From Azospirillum griseum (GTDB taxonomy: Bacteria > Pseudomonadota > Alphaproteobacteria > Azospirillales > Azospirillaceae), in assembly GCF_003966125.1 (NCBI RefSeq), contig NZ_RXMA01000020.1, positions 1 to 64,000 on the forward strand: a stretch of 64,000 nucleotides of DNA, in the 5' to 3' direction. A program made the position numbers and the translations under genes. Shown one piece after another: positions 31,179-39,777 of the stretch (the stretch's first letter is position 1; every line of letters begins with the position of its first letter). The notes beneath the pieces are model-generated. The model did no database searches, had not been told where the DNA came from, and saw nothing but the letters and a program-made list of their open reading frames with translations.

Positions 31179-31793
31179 TCAATACAGGGTTTTGGGGATC
31201 CGCTCGTTCAGGGAGCGGTCATAGGCGTCGCCTCCCTCCTGCCCGGCGCTGGCCTCGGCCAGCAGCGCGCCGGTGGATGGCAGGCTGGCGCGCGCCACCT
31301 GCGCGGCGGGATCCCACAGCCGGGCGCGCAGCACGGCGCGGGCGCATTGGAAGAACACGGCGTCGATGGTGACGACCAGCACCGATTTCGGCGCTTTGCC
31401 GTCCACGGCGAAGCGGCCGCACAGCGCCGGATCCCCGTCGATCACCGCCCGGCCATTCACCCGCAGCGTCTCGTTGACGCCGGGAATGAGGAACAGCAGA
31501 GCGACGCGCGGGTCGTGCAGGATGTTGCGCAGCGAATCGATGCGGTTGTTGCCGCGCCGGTCGGGAAGCAGCAGCGTCTTGTCATCGGCCACCGCGATGA
31601 AGCCAGGGCTGTCGCCGCGCGGCGAGGCGTCCAACCCGTCCGGCCCGCTGGTGGCCAGCACAAAGAAAGGCGACGTCTCGATCAGCGTGCGGTAGCCGGG
31701 GGTCAGCCGGTCGCACTCCTTGGCCAGCGATGGCGCAGCGGGCGCGCCGTACAGGGCCTCCAGCGCGGCGAGGTCGGTGATGGGCTGGCTCAT
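31179..31793 (-). CDS. Pyridoxamine 5'-phosphate oxidase-like FMN protein (MSMEG_1061 type)
   Basis: This 204-residue split-barrel flavoprotein contains FFVLATSGPDGLDASPRGD, LLLPDRRGNNRIDSLRNI and ALLFLIPGVNETLRVNGRA. These are the features of the MSMEG_1061-type PPOX subfamily, distinct from true PdxH. Members bind FMN or F420-like cofactors; the natural substrate is unknown. The DinB gene lies 8 bases upstream on the same strand, so both are likely co-transcribed. Confidence 0.88.
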   Translation of the reverse strand: MSQPITDLAALEALYGAPAAPSLAKECDRLTPGYRTLIETSPFFVLATSGPDGLDASPRGDSPGFIAVADDKTLLLPDRRGNNRIDSLRNILHDPRVALLFLIPGVNETLRVNGRAVIDGDPALCGRFAVDGKAPKSVLVVTIDAVFFQCARAVLRARLWDPAAQVARASLPSTGALLAEASAGQEGGDAYDRSLNERIPKTLY

Positions 31794-31800
31794 GATCGCC

Positions 31801-32298
31801 TCAGCCTTGCGTCAGGAAATAGACGAAATCCATGACCGGGGTCTTCAACCCGAACTGGCTCAACAGCGTGCTGGCCTGCCCACGATGGTGGGTCTGGTGG
31901 TTGAAGATGTGGGTCAGCACCGGGCCGAAGGGCAATTCCTGCGGGACTCCGGCGACGTTCGTGTAGGCGAACAGGCTGTCGAAGCGGTCGTCCGGCTGGG
32001 CGGCGACGACGCGCAGGATGCGTTCATCCTCCGCCTCGCGCGCGGCGCGCAGATCGGCAAGGCCCTCGTGCAGGATCAGGTCAAGGGCGCTGTGCCGAGG
32101 CCCCGCCTGTTCGATCCGGCCCATCCAAATCTGATCGGCGACCAGAATGTGGTTCAGCGTGCCACAGACCGACCCGAAGAACGCCCCGCGATCCTCGCGG
32201 AACTGGTTGTCGGTCAGGGCCGACGCCGTGTCGTACAGCCGCCGGTTGGCCCAGCGGTTGTACAGGGCCAGACGTTCGAAATGAGCCTTGGGATTCAT
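31801..32298 (-). CDS. DinB family protein (putative metal-dependent hydrolase)
   Basis: This 165-residue four-helix-bundle protein of the DinB/YfiT superfamily has the histidine triad positions visible in GTLNHILVAD and in HIFNHQTHHRGQ. The fold is shared with thiol-dependent transferases and metal hydrolases. The ATG at 32298 starts the typical AHFERLALYNRWANRRL helix; the longer frame adds an unrelated leader. It shares a transcript with the PPOX-type flavoprotein. Confidence 0.88.
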   Translation of the reverse strand: MNPKAHFERLALYNRWANRRLYDTASALTDNQFREDRGAFFGSVCGTLNHILVADQIWMGRIEQAGPRHSALDLILHEGLADLRAAREAEDERILRVVAAQPDDRFDSLFAYTNVAGVPQELPFGPVLTHIFNHQTHHRGQASTLLSQFGLKTPVMDFVYFLTQG

Positions 32299-32421
32299 GG
32301 CGGTGCCCCGTTTTTCATATTTCAGCGTCACTCTTCCGTGTGACTCAGTATGGACCGGCTTGCAATTCCCGTCGAAAATGATAAATTCTTACCCATGAGT
32401 TCTGCTGAGGCAACTCCCCTG

Positions 32422-32483
32422 CCCCCGTCATAATGGGGGTGAGGTCCAGTGACCTACCCCGCTTGTGCTTGCGCAAGCGGGGT
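32422..32483. repeat. Two adjacent hairpins in a gene-free gap
   Basis: The first hairpin has a 5-bp stem (CCCCC/GGGGG around GTCATAAT). The second has a perfect 10-bp stem (ACCCCGCTTG / CAAGCGGGGT) with an 8-base loop. They lie just past the end of the AT-rich gene at 32533 and may terminate its transcript, but no U-tract follows. They mark the border between normal and AT-rich sequence. Confidence 0.55.
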
Positions 32484-32532
32484 GGAGGGGTTTCAGAAAC
32501 GGGAAAGACAAGAACAATTCGGTGCGGCCGGA

Positions 32533-33261
32533 TCATTTTTCAGTTTTGCCTTCTTTTGTTCTGGGTTTCACTTTGAGTTTTGCCGCGTCAAGAATGTCTT
32601 TGTGTTCTTTTTTGAAATCCATGGTTTCTTTTCTGATTTTTTTGATTTCTTCAAGCGCAACGACTGCATATGGATAGTTTGTGATAAAATATTCCTCCCC
32701 TCCCCCTTCGAGAAGGTTCCTCATTTTTCCGGTTATTACTGTGTTTAAGAGACGGTAGAGTTCCGGCTCTTTCCTTTCACAAGCGATTCTTGCGTAATAA
32801 TCCACTAATCTCAATGCTTGAGAGCAACCGGCTTCCGTGCGGTCCCATTGCGAAATCAGGTCGAGACCCTGGGTAAAGCTTTGATAAAACAGAGCTTCAT
32901 CGGCTTTTCTCTGCTGCTCGCGAAAAAATCGGTTTTGTGACTGTAGTTGAACATGACCAGAGTATATAACAACAAGCAATGTTAAAGAACCAATGATTGG
33001 TCCAAAGTGCCCACCGAAAAAATCGCCTTGGGATCCGTAATCTCCAAGTGATATTTCTTTTGATTCCCCAGAAGCTTTATCACCTGATCCTCCAGGTGCT
33101 TTGCCGCCTTTCATAACTATGAAATATGCGGACAAACTATGGGCAAAAATAACGGTCGTCACAACGGTCAAAACAATACAGAAAGCGACAACCGCGTTGT
33201 AAATACGGTTGTCGCCTAACTCTGCGGGTTTATTGGACAATGGGGGGTGGCTCTCCGACAC
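32533..33261 (-). CDS. AT-rich membrane protein resembling putative phage abortive-infection proteins
   Basis: This 242-residue protein has two membrane helices (about residues 21-43 and 83-102). A loop between them ends in GDFFGGHFGPIIGSLTLLVV, then a charged helix with QSQNRFFREQQRKADEALFY. This layout resembles the putative abortive-infection family (PutAbiC type), where GDFFGG-(x)-NP precedes the second helix and a coiled coil follows. The similarity is recognised by eye and needs a profile search. Codon use is strikingly AT-rich. The open frame extends to a TTG overlapping the ftsK stop; the GTG at 33261 is a likelier start. It may be translationally coupled to ftsK. Function unproven. 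Confidence 0.6.
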   Translation of the reverse strand: MSESHPPLSNKPAELGDNRIYNAVVAFCIVLTVVTTVIFAHSLSAYFIVMKGGKAPGGSGDKASGESKEISLGDYGSQGDFFGGHFGPIIGSLTLLVVIYSGHVQLQSQNRFFREQQRKADEALFYQSFTQGLDLISQWDRTEAGCSQALRLVDYYARIACERKEPELYRLLNTVITGKMRNLLEGGGEEYFITNYPYAVVALEEIKKIRKETMDFKKEHKDILDAAKLKVKPRTKEGKTEK

Positions 33262-33266
33262 GGCGC

Positions 33267-35219
33267 TCAAACCCCCGCGCGTTTGGCCGACAGGCCCGCC
33301 GTGGACAGCAGCACCTCGCGCTTGCCCTGGTGGTTGGCGGCGCTGACCACGCGTTCGGTTTCCATCCGCTCGACCAGACGGGCGGCGCGGTTGTAGCCGA
33401 TCTGCAACTGGCGCTGGATGAAGCTGACGGAAACCTTGCCCTCGCGCACCACCAGATTGACCGCCTGCATGTAAAGATCGTCGCCGCTCAGGCCGCCGCC
33501 GCCGCTGGTGTCGTCCTCCTCCACGGTCTGGATCTCGTCCTCTTCCTCGGTGATCGCGGTGACGTAGTTCGGCGCGCCCTGCGCCTTGACGTACTGCACG
33601 ATCTCCTCGACCTCGGCGTCGGAGACGAAGGGGCCATGGACGCGGGTGATCCGCCCGCCGCCCTGCATGTAGAGCATGTCGCCCTGGCCCAGCAGCTGTT
33701 CGGCCCCGGCCTCGCCCAGGATGGTGCGGCTGTCGATCTTGCTCGTCACCTGGAAGCTGATGCGGGTGGGGAAATTGGCCTTGATGGTCCCGGTGATGAC
33801 GTCCACCGACGGGCGTTGCGTCGCCATGATCAGGTGGATGCCCGCCGCGCGCGCCATTTGGGCCAACCGCTGGATCGCCGCCTCGATCTCCTTGCCCGCT
33901 ACCAGCATCAGGTCGGCCATCTCGTCGACGATGACGACGATGTAGGGCAGCGGGGTGGGGTCCTGCGGCGTCAGGTCCAGCACGTTTTCCGGTTCGCCGG
34001 GCGGGGTCGGGCGGCGCGGCATCTTTTCGCCCGCCGCGATCATCTCGGCCATGCGGGCGTTGTAGCCTTCGATGTTGCGCACGCCCAGTTTGGACATGGA
34101 CTCGTAGCGGCTTTCCATCTCCCGCACGGCCCAGCGCAGGGCGACCACCGCCTTTTTCGGGTCGGTGACGACCGGGGTCAGCAGGTGGGGGATGCCGTCA
34201 TAGACCGACAGCTCCAGCATCTTGGGGTCGACCATGATGAAGCGGCAACGCTCCGGCGGCAGCCGGTACAGCAGCGACAGGATCATGGTGTTGATGGCGA
34301 CCGACTTGCCCGATCCGGTGGTTCCGGCGACCAGCAGATGGGGCATCTTGGCCAGATCGGCGACGATGGGTTCGCCGCTGATGTCCTTGCCCAGCCCGAT
34401 GGCCAATTGCGCGTTGGTGTTGCGGAAGGCGTCGTGGTCGAAGCTTTCGCGCAGATACACCATCTCGCGCACCGGGTTCGGCAATTCCACGCCGATCACG
34501 CTGCGGCCCGGCACGATGGCGATGCGGGCGGTGACGACGCTCATCGAGCGGGCGATGTCGTCGGTCAGGTTGATGACGGTGGCCGATTTGGTGCCGGGGG
34601 CCGGTTCGAATTCGTACAGCGTCACCACCGGGCCGGGGCGCACGTCCATGATCTCGCCGCGCACGCGGAAATTCTTCAGGACGGTTTCCAGCATCCGCGC
34701 GTTGCGGGCCAGCAGCCCTTCGTCGTGCTGCTGCGGCGGGCGCGGCGGCGGGTTCTGCAACAGGGTGACGGCGGGCAGCGAATAGACCGCCGGATAGACC
34801 ACCGGCCCGTCCGGCTGGCCACCGGTCGCCACCGGCGGCGCGTCGCCCCCTGTGGGGCCGGTCGGCGGCAGCGGCGCGGCGCTGGTCGGCTGGCCGGGGG
34901 CGGCGCTGTAGGGCGAGGGCGCCGTCGGCGGCACCTCGCCCGGTTCGCGCGCCTCATAGGCCCAATCGACGCCGGACATGAAGGCGAAGCCGGCGACCAC
35001 GGCCAGCGCCTCGTCCGCCATGTTGGTGGAATAGACGGTTCCGGCGCGCGGCGTGCCCGGCAGCACCTCGACATCCCAGACCACCCGGCCTTCGCCGCGC
35101 GGGTTGGGAACGAGGTTGAAGGGGCGGCCGTTCAGCGCGCACCACAGATTGAACTCATCGGCGGTGACGACGCCCGCCTGGGTCGGCGGGGCGGTGAGGT
35201 GCGGCATACGCGGCGTCAT
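33267..35219 (-). CDS. ftsK: FtsK/SpoIIIE-type DNA translocase lacking the membrane domain
   Basis: This 650-residue FtsK-family motor has a Walker A box GTTGSGKS at residues 299-306, a Walker B segment [12 protein letters not shown], and a C-terminal winged-helix gamma domain ([20 protein letters not shown]). The gamma domain normally reads KOPS sites and contacts XerD. The N-terminal four-helix membrane region is missing: residues 1-90 look soluble and residues 95-160 form a Pro/Gly/Ala linker. It may be a second, soluble paralogue. Its start overlaps the stop of the upstream PAS gene by four bases, and an AT-rich gene follows directly. Confidence 0.92.
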   Translation of the reverse strand: MTPRMPHLTAPPTQAGVVTADEFNLWCALNGRPFNLVPNPRGEGRVVWDVEVLPGTPRAGTVYSTNMADEALAVVAGFAFMSGVDWAYEAREPGEVPPTAPSPYSAAPGQPTSAAPLPPTGPTGGDAPPVATGGQPDGPVVYPAVYSLPAVTLLQNPPPRPPQQHDEGLLARNARMLETVLKNFRVRGEIMDVRPGPVVTLYEFEPAPGTKSATVINLTDDIARSMSVVTARIAIVPGRSVIGVELPNPVREMVYLRESFDHDAFRNTNAQLAIGLGKDISGEPIVADLAKMPHLLVAGTTGSGKSVAINTMILSLLYRLPPERCRFIMVDPKMLELSVYDGIPHLLTPVVTDPKKAVVALRWAVREMESRYESMSKLGVRNIEGYNARMAEMIAAGEKMPRRPTPPGEPENVLDLTPQDPTPLPYIVVIVDEMADLMLVAGKEIEAAIQRLAQMARAAGIHLIMATQRPSVDVITGTIKANFPTRISFQVTSKIDSRTILGEAGAEQLLGQGDMLYMQGGGRITRVHGPFVSDAEVEEIVQYVKAQGAPNYVTAITEEEDEIQTVEEDDTSGGGGLSGDDLYMQAVNLVVREGKVSVSFIQRQLQIGYNRAARLVERMETERVVSAANHQGKREVLLSTAGLSAKRAGV

Positions 35220-35776
35220 GCCGAGACTCCCGGCTTCGGAACGGTGGGGATGGGAAGGGGCGGCAGGCTGCTGGGGGCCGGGCTGTGGGCGGGCCGGACG
35301 GCGGTCAGCTCATAGGCGGCGACCAGCAGCTTGTCGATGGTCACGCCGTCGCTGGACAGCGGCAGCACCAGCCGTTCCCAACTGCGGGTTCGGCCATCGA
35401 AATCGGCGGTGTGGACGCGGACCAGCGGCACCCGTTCGCGCCGCACGGCGTCGTATTCCGGTTGCAGGATGGCGCGCTGTTCGGCGGGCAGATCGTCCAG
35501 CGTCGCCCCCAGCCGCGAATGGCCAAAGGCGGTGGCCAACGCCTGCCCGTAATAGGAATAGACAAAGGCCGCCGGGCCGCTGTTGGCCCCGCCGTTGCCG
35601 TCACCGCTGTCGTCGCCGATCACCTCGAACACGACGATGTGATCCTTCCACGGACGCAGATCGGCGGGCGCGATGGCGCTGGGAACCGGCAGGGACCCGG
35701 CGACGCATTTGGAGATCCAGAAATCGAGCAGGCCGCTGAGATAGGGCGTTGCCAGCTCGGCTTTTTTCAGTGTCAT
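35216..35776 (-). CDS. PAS_5-type sensory domain protein
   Basis: This 186-residue protein resembles the PAS_5 family common in Rhodospirillales: a first helix with [20 protein letters not shown], a strand with [13 protein letters not shown], then [15 protein letters not shown] and [14 protein letters not shown]. The C-terminus is a proline-rich tail. It has no output domain. The overlap of its stop with the ftsK start (ATGA) indicates translational coupling, so a regulatory or localisation role toward FtsK is possible. That role is inference. Confidence 0.65.
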   Translation of the reverse strand: MTLKKAELATPYLSGLLDFWISKCVAGSLPVPSAIAPADLRPWKDHIVVFEVIGDDSGDGNGGANSGPAAFVYSYYGQALATAFGHSRLGATLDDLPAEQRAILQPEYDAVRRERVPLVRVHTADFDGRTRSWERLVLPLSSDGVTIDKLLVAAYELTAVRPAHSPAPSSLPPLPIPTVPKPGVSA

Positions 35777-35962
35777 CGACGATCGCGGCTTGACGGGCGG
35801 CGCCCCGGGCGCAAGACGACACGGGAGCTTTCAAAGACCGCCCGAACCATACCCGCAAGCCCCCCCGCCGCGCAACGCCCCCGGCGCGGGCGGGGGCTTG
35901 GTTTAAAATCAAGACAGACATCGTCAGTAGCGATCACATCCGTCAGTGCGGAAGATCAACGA

Positions 35963-36580
35963 CTATTGCATTGCGTCTACTTCCCAGGTGCAGAAGTCCT
36001 TACCGAGGCGTACAGACCATACCGGAACACGGCCTAGGCGAAGATCGAGTCGGGTGACTGCATAGACATACTGATTCTCATCGAATTCCTGTAAGCCCAC
36101 CACCCAGACATTGTCAAAGTGGAGCGGATCAGGCAATCTTCTCGCGACCCTATCCGGGGACCAAGAACCGATTCCGATGTCAAGAAACACTACTAGTGTT
36201 TTGCCAGAGGCATAAGCTGCTCCACCTTTATTCAGTTTTAGGTAAATTTGCTTTAGAATCAGGGTTTCGGCGTTTTCAACTTCGGAGTTAGGACTTGAGC
36301 AAGCCATCACATGCTCTGTCGGCCATGTTTCTCCCGTTATAGTGTCGTAGATGACACCGTCGCCACCAGTTGGGTCGCTGCTGAAAGTTAGCCGATCTTG
36401 TCCGAAAATAAAATTGACGGCGCTGCATATTAACCAGTTCCCTAATATTTCACGCGAGCGCATCCCTCCGAAATCATTGAGTGGCTTGCCGGTCCTAAGA
36501 TGATTTCCGTTTTGAATAAATATGGAAATATATTTAAGCGCTTCTGTTTGATTTTTGAATTTTGAGACTTTGTATTTCAT
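35963..36580 (-). CDS. AT-rich orphan protein of unknown function
   Basis: I do not recognise this 205-residue soluble protein. It has no signal peptide or membrane helix. A central stretch (GGDGVIYDTITGETWPTEHV, followed by a helix and KTLVVFLDIG) vaguely recalls a nuclease-like core with an Asp and a Glu, but the usual lysine is absent, so this is not a call. Codon use and the flanks are AT-rich compared with the neighbours, pointing to acquisition. The ATG at 36580 has AGAGGC upstream; an ATG at 36604 is an alternative. About 175 AT-rich bases separate it from msrA. Confidence 0.6.
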   Translation of the reverse strand: MKYKVSKFKNQTEALKYISIFIQNGNHLRTGKPLNDFGGMRSREILGNWLICSAVNFIFGQDRLTFSSDPTGGDGVIYDTITGETWPTEHVMACSSPNSEVENAETLILKQIYLKLNKGGAAYASGKTLVVFLDIGIGSWSPDRVARRLPDPLHFDNVWVVGLQEFDENQYVYAVTRLDLRLGRVPVWSVRLGKDFCTWEVDAMQ

Positions 36581-36779
36581 TTTTGCCTCTGGTAAATTGT
36601 TCATAAAATTTTAATAATACGATATTTATCGATAATTAAAAATCCAACATGTCAGGAGGATTTTATTGATTTTGATTATGGACTGTGATGTATACACAAT
36701 ATAGAATATCCTTATATTTTATAGTGTGCAATCAAAATCTTCGAACGGGATGTTATACATTGAGGCTAGATCGACCTGT

Positions 36780-37421
36780 TCAAGGCAAGCAGCGCACGCC
36801 GGTCCCGCCCAACCCGCAATAGCCGTTGGGGTTCTTCGCCAGATATTGCTGGTGGTAGGCTTCGGCGAAGAAAAAGGGCGGGGCGCTGCGGATTTCGGTG
36901 GTGATCGGGCCGAATCCGGCCGCGCTCAGCCGGGCCTGATAGGCGTCGCGGCTGGCGATGACCGCGTCGGCCTGCGCGGCGCTGTGGGTGTAGAGGGTGG
37001 AACGGTATTGCGTGCCGGTGTCGTTGCCCTGGCGCATCCCCTGGGTGGGGTCGTGGGATTCCCAGAACACGCGCAGCAGCTCGGTCAAGGCCACCTCCGC
37101 CGGGTCATAGACGACTCGCACGGTTTCGGCGTGGGCGGTGCGGCCCGAACAGACCTCGTCGTAGGTCGGGTTGGGGGTGTGGCCGCCCTGATAGCCGACG
37201 GCGGTCAGCCAGACGCCGGGAATCGACCAGAATTTCCGCTCGGCCCCCCAGAAACAGCCCAGCCCGACGTCGAGAATCTCCAGCCCGGCGGGGTAGGGCG
37301 GGGCCATCGGGTGGCCGTTGACAAAATGCCGCTCGGGCACCGCCATCGCCTCGGCCCGGCCGGGCAGCGCCTCCGCCGGTCCCGGCAGCGTGGCGGGTTT
37401 GCGCAGGAATTGGGCGAACAT
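36780..37421 (-). CDS. msrA: Peptide-methionine (S)-S-oxide reductase
   Basis: This 213-residue enzyme repairs oxidised methionine (S epimer) using thioredoxin. The catalytic motif is GCFWGAE, followed by [18 protein letters not shown], and the resolving region near the C-terminus has [10 protein letters not shown]. The N-terminal 50-residue extension before the core resembles that of the E. coli type. The ATG at 37421 has GGAGC upstream. Confidence 0.96.
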   Translation of the reverse strand: MFAQFLRKPATLPGPAEALPGRAEAMAVPERHFVNGHPMAPPYPAGLEILDVGLGCFWGAERKFWSIPGVWLTAVGYQGGHTPNPTYDEVCSGRTAHAETVRVVYDPAEVALTELLRVFWESHDPTQGMRQGNDTGTQYRSTLYTHSAAQADAVIASRDAYQARLSAAGFGPITTEIRSAPPFFFAEAYHQQYLAKNPNGYCGLGGTGVRCLP

Positions 37422-37497
37422 CGGCGGTGCTCCTTGGTGCATCAGACGGAGACACAGATGTCGTGCGCGCGGGCGGCCCTGGCAAGCGCTGGCGCGA

Positions 37498-38184
37498 TCA
37501 CGCGCTCATCACATCCGCGTGCATGGAAAAGGCCGGGTTGGGGTAAACGTCCAAAAACAGGTTGATCCGGTCGTTGTCGCCCCGGTTTTCCACCGAATGC
37601 TTGCGCCGGTTGTTGAAGTCATAGGCGTGGCCGCGCTTCATGGTGAAATCGCGGCTGCCGATGCGGTAAACCACCTTCGGGCTGTCGGTCAGCGCGATGT
37701 GGATGCGGTGGGCCTTGGTCGCCATCGGCTGGCCATCGACGTGGGGGGTGATCTTCACCTTGGGCGACAGCGACACCAGCGCCAGCCGCGTGACCACCGC
37801 CCGCCCGCAGCCCAGCCGGTCCACCACCTGCTCGATCACCGGCATCATCACGTCGCGCACCCCCAGCCAATCGGGAAAGGCGTAGACGCGGCCCATGTCG
37901 GTGACGATGGCCTCCACCGGCATGTAGGAGGCGATCGGCAACCCCTTGGCCCGCGCCCAGCGGGCGACGAGCTGCTCCATGTAGGGAAAGCCCAGGGAGT
38001 TGGCCTGGATGTCCCACTCGTGCCAATAGACGATGGCGCGGCTGGCCTCGTGATTCTTGGCGGCGAGCGCTTCCTGCCGGAAGGTGTTGCGGTTCCACGC
38101 CGCATCGTCCAGTTCCTCCACCAGCGCGGTCAGCCCCGACACGTCGATGGCCCCGAGATCGCGGTATGGCACGCCGATGTCCAT
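37498..38184 (-). CDS. Aspartyl/asparaginyl beta-hydroxylase family dioxygenase
   Basis: This 228-residue 2OG-Fe(II) dioxygenase belongs to the Asp_Arg_Hydrox group. Iron ligands are in [10 protein letters not shown] (His and Asp) and NRRKHSVEN (His). The co-substrate arginine is probably in [12 protein letters not shown]. It is similar in type to cytoplasmic members that hydroxylate free or peptide-bound residues or lipid-linked ornithine; the target is unknown. It is the third 2OG oxygenase in the window. It stands 76 bases upstream of msrA on the same strand. Confidence 0.87.
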   Translation of the reverse strand: MDIGVPYRDLGAIDVSGLTALVEELDDAAWNRNTFRQEALAAKNHEASRAIVYWHEWDIQANSLGFPYMEQLVARWARAKGLPIASYMPVEAIVTDMGRVYAFPDWLGVRDVMMPVIEQVVDRLGCGRAVVTRLALVSLSPKVKITPHVDGQPMATKAHRIHIALTDSPKVVYRIGSRDFTMKRGHAYDFNNRRKHSVENRGDNDRINLFLDVYPNPAFSMHADVMSA

Positions 38185-38299
38185 GGCGGGACGCTCCTGT
38201 TTGCGGCTGGTTTGCGGTTCCGGCCTTCCTCCTACAACGGCGCGGGCGGCGGCGCGACGGGAATGTTGCCCGCGCCGATGATCGGAACAGGGGTATGGC

Positions 38300-38986
38300 T
38301 TATTTGGTTGCGGGGGCCGGGCTTTGCGCCAGCGGGGCCGGGGTGGCCGACAGCACGGCGCTGGGGTCGCGGCAGCGGTCCACCACCTTCGATCCGCAGG
38401 GCATGAAGCCCAGATCCTTGTTCAGGCAGACCCGCAGCTCCGACACGTCGCGCTTGGAGCAGACGACCGCCACCCCTTCCGGCGTCAGGCCGGGGTTGGC
38501 CTCCAGGAACAGCCGTTCCACCTGCATGGCGGGCACGGTGGCACCGGGGGCCTTCAGCGTCTCGGGGATCACGATCTTGGCGTGGGCGGCGCGCAGCTTG
38601 GCGAAATAGTCGGTGGCGTTCAGGCCCGAGCAGGTGCCGTGCTTGGTCCATTGATGCATCATCAGCCCGACGCTGGGCATGATCGGCATGGTCTGGTCGA
38701 CCACCGCCTTGGGCAGGCTGCGGTCGCGGGTGCAGGTGGCCGGATATCCGCCGTCCTTGTTCTGCGGCCACAGCCCGTGCACGACGAAGCCGAACTTGCG
38801 GTCGATCCCGCACTGGTCGGGGTCGGGCGTGCCCTTGGTCCGCGCGCAATGGGTCGGCGACCAGGACAGCGCCAGCACGTAGTAATCAAAGCTCCCCGGC
38901 TCCGCCCGCTTTTGCGCCCATGACGGGTTGGCGGCGAAAAGACTGGCAACCAGAGCGGACAGGAACAGCGCGGCGTGTTTCCGCAT
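38300..38986 (-). CDS. Secreted ribonuclease T2 family protein
   Basis: This 228-residue T2-type RNase has a signal peptide ending at WAQ (about residue 25). Both catalytic blocks are intact: CAS I FVVHGLWPQ and CAS II MMHQWTKHGTC. Several cysteines are placed for disulfides, fitting periplasmic folding. It degrades RNA through 2',3'-cyclic phosphates. The ATG at 38986 follows GGGGAGA at proper distance. The C-terminus has a Pro/Ala-rich tail. Confidence 0.94.
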   Translation of the reverse strand: MRKHAALFLSALVASLFAANPSWAQKRAEPGSFDYYVLALSWSPTHCARTKGTPDPDQCGIDRKFGFVVHGLWPQNKDGGYPATCTRDRSLPKAVVDQTMPIMPSVGLMMHQWTKHGTCSGLNATDYFAKLRAAHAKIVIPETLKAPGATVPAMQVERLFLEANPGLTPEGVAVVCSKRDVSELRVCLNKDLGFMPCGSKVVDRCRDPSAVLSATPAPLAQSPAPATK

Positions 38987-39126
38987 GACGATGATCTCCC
39001 CAAGCGATGCGTCCAGGCGTTGCATACCATGGAAGGCGACGCCCTGTCTTCCTCAACCCATGTTCACCGCGTTCCACCCCGCGACAGGCTGTCGCCGTGC
39101 GGCGGCGCTGGCGCTATAGTGGTGGG

Positions 39127-39771
39127 ATGTTCACCCTCTCCGCCCCGCTGCTGCTGCGCGCCTACGCCGCCGGGATCTTCCCGATGGCCGAAAGCGCGGA
39201 ATCGCAGGAGCTGCATTGGTTCGATCCCGAACAGCGCGGGATCCTGCCGCTCGACCGCTTCCACGTCCCGCGCAGCCTGCGCAAGACGGTGCGGCGCGGC
39301 GTGTTCGAACTGCGCTTTGACAGCGCCTTCCGCCGGGTGATGGAGATGTGCGCGGAAACGACGGAGGTCCGGCCCAAGACCTGGATCAACGCCGACATCA
39401 TCCGCCTCTACACCGAACTGTTCCACGCCGGCTACGCCCACAGCGTGGAGTGCTGGCGCGACGGGCGGCTGGTCGGCGGGCTGTACGGCGTTTCCATCGG
39501 GGCCGCCTATTTCGGCGAAAGCATGTTCAGCCGCGAGACGGACGCCAGCAAGGTGGCGTTGGTCCATCTGGTCGCGCGGCTGCGGGCGGCGGGCTTCACC
39601 CTGCTCGACACCCAGTTCGTCACCGACCATCTCAGCCATTTCGGGGCGGAGGAGATCCCCCGCGCCGAGTATCACCGCCGCCTGAACGACGCGCTGGACC
39701 GGTCGACCGACTTCCCCGCCGTCGATCAGGCCCGCGCGGTGGCGGCCCTGCTCGACGGGTTGTCCGGGTAA
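39127..39771 (+). CDS. aat: Leucyl/phenylalanyl-tRNA-protein transferase
   Basis: This 214-residue N-end rule enzyme adds Leu or Phe to proteins with N-terminal Arg or Lys, marking them for ClpAP. It has the family start LLLRAYAAGIFPMAE followed by WFDPEQRGILPLD. The central WINADIIRLYTELFHAGYAHSVE region and VGGLYGVSIGAAYFGESMFS are also present. It ends six bases from the convergent anmK. Confidence 0.96.
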   Translation: MFTLSAPLLLRAYAAGIFPMAESAESQELHWFDPEQRGILPLDRFHVPRSLRKTVRRGVFELRFDSAFRRVMEMCAETTEVRPKTWINADIIRLYTELFHAGYAHSVECWRDGRLVGGLYGVSIGAAYFGESMFSRETDASKVALVHLVARLRAAGFTLLDTQFVTDHLSHFGAEEIPRAEYHRRLNDALDRSTDFPAVDQARAVAALLDGLSG

Positions 39772-39777
39772 GGTCCC

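Noticed and set aside
35963..36580. Assigning a PD-(D/E)xK nuclease to the AT-rich orphan
   Set aside because: The expected lysine is absent and the spacing is only suggestive; kept as an unknown protein.
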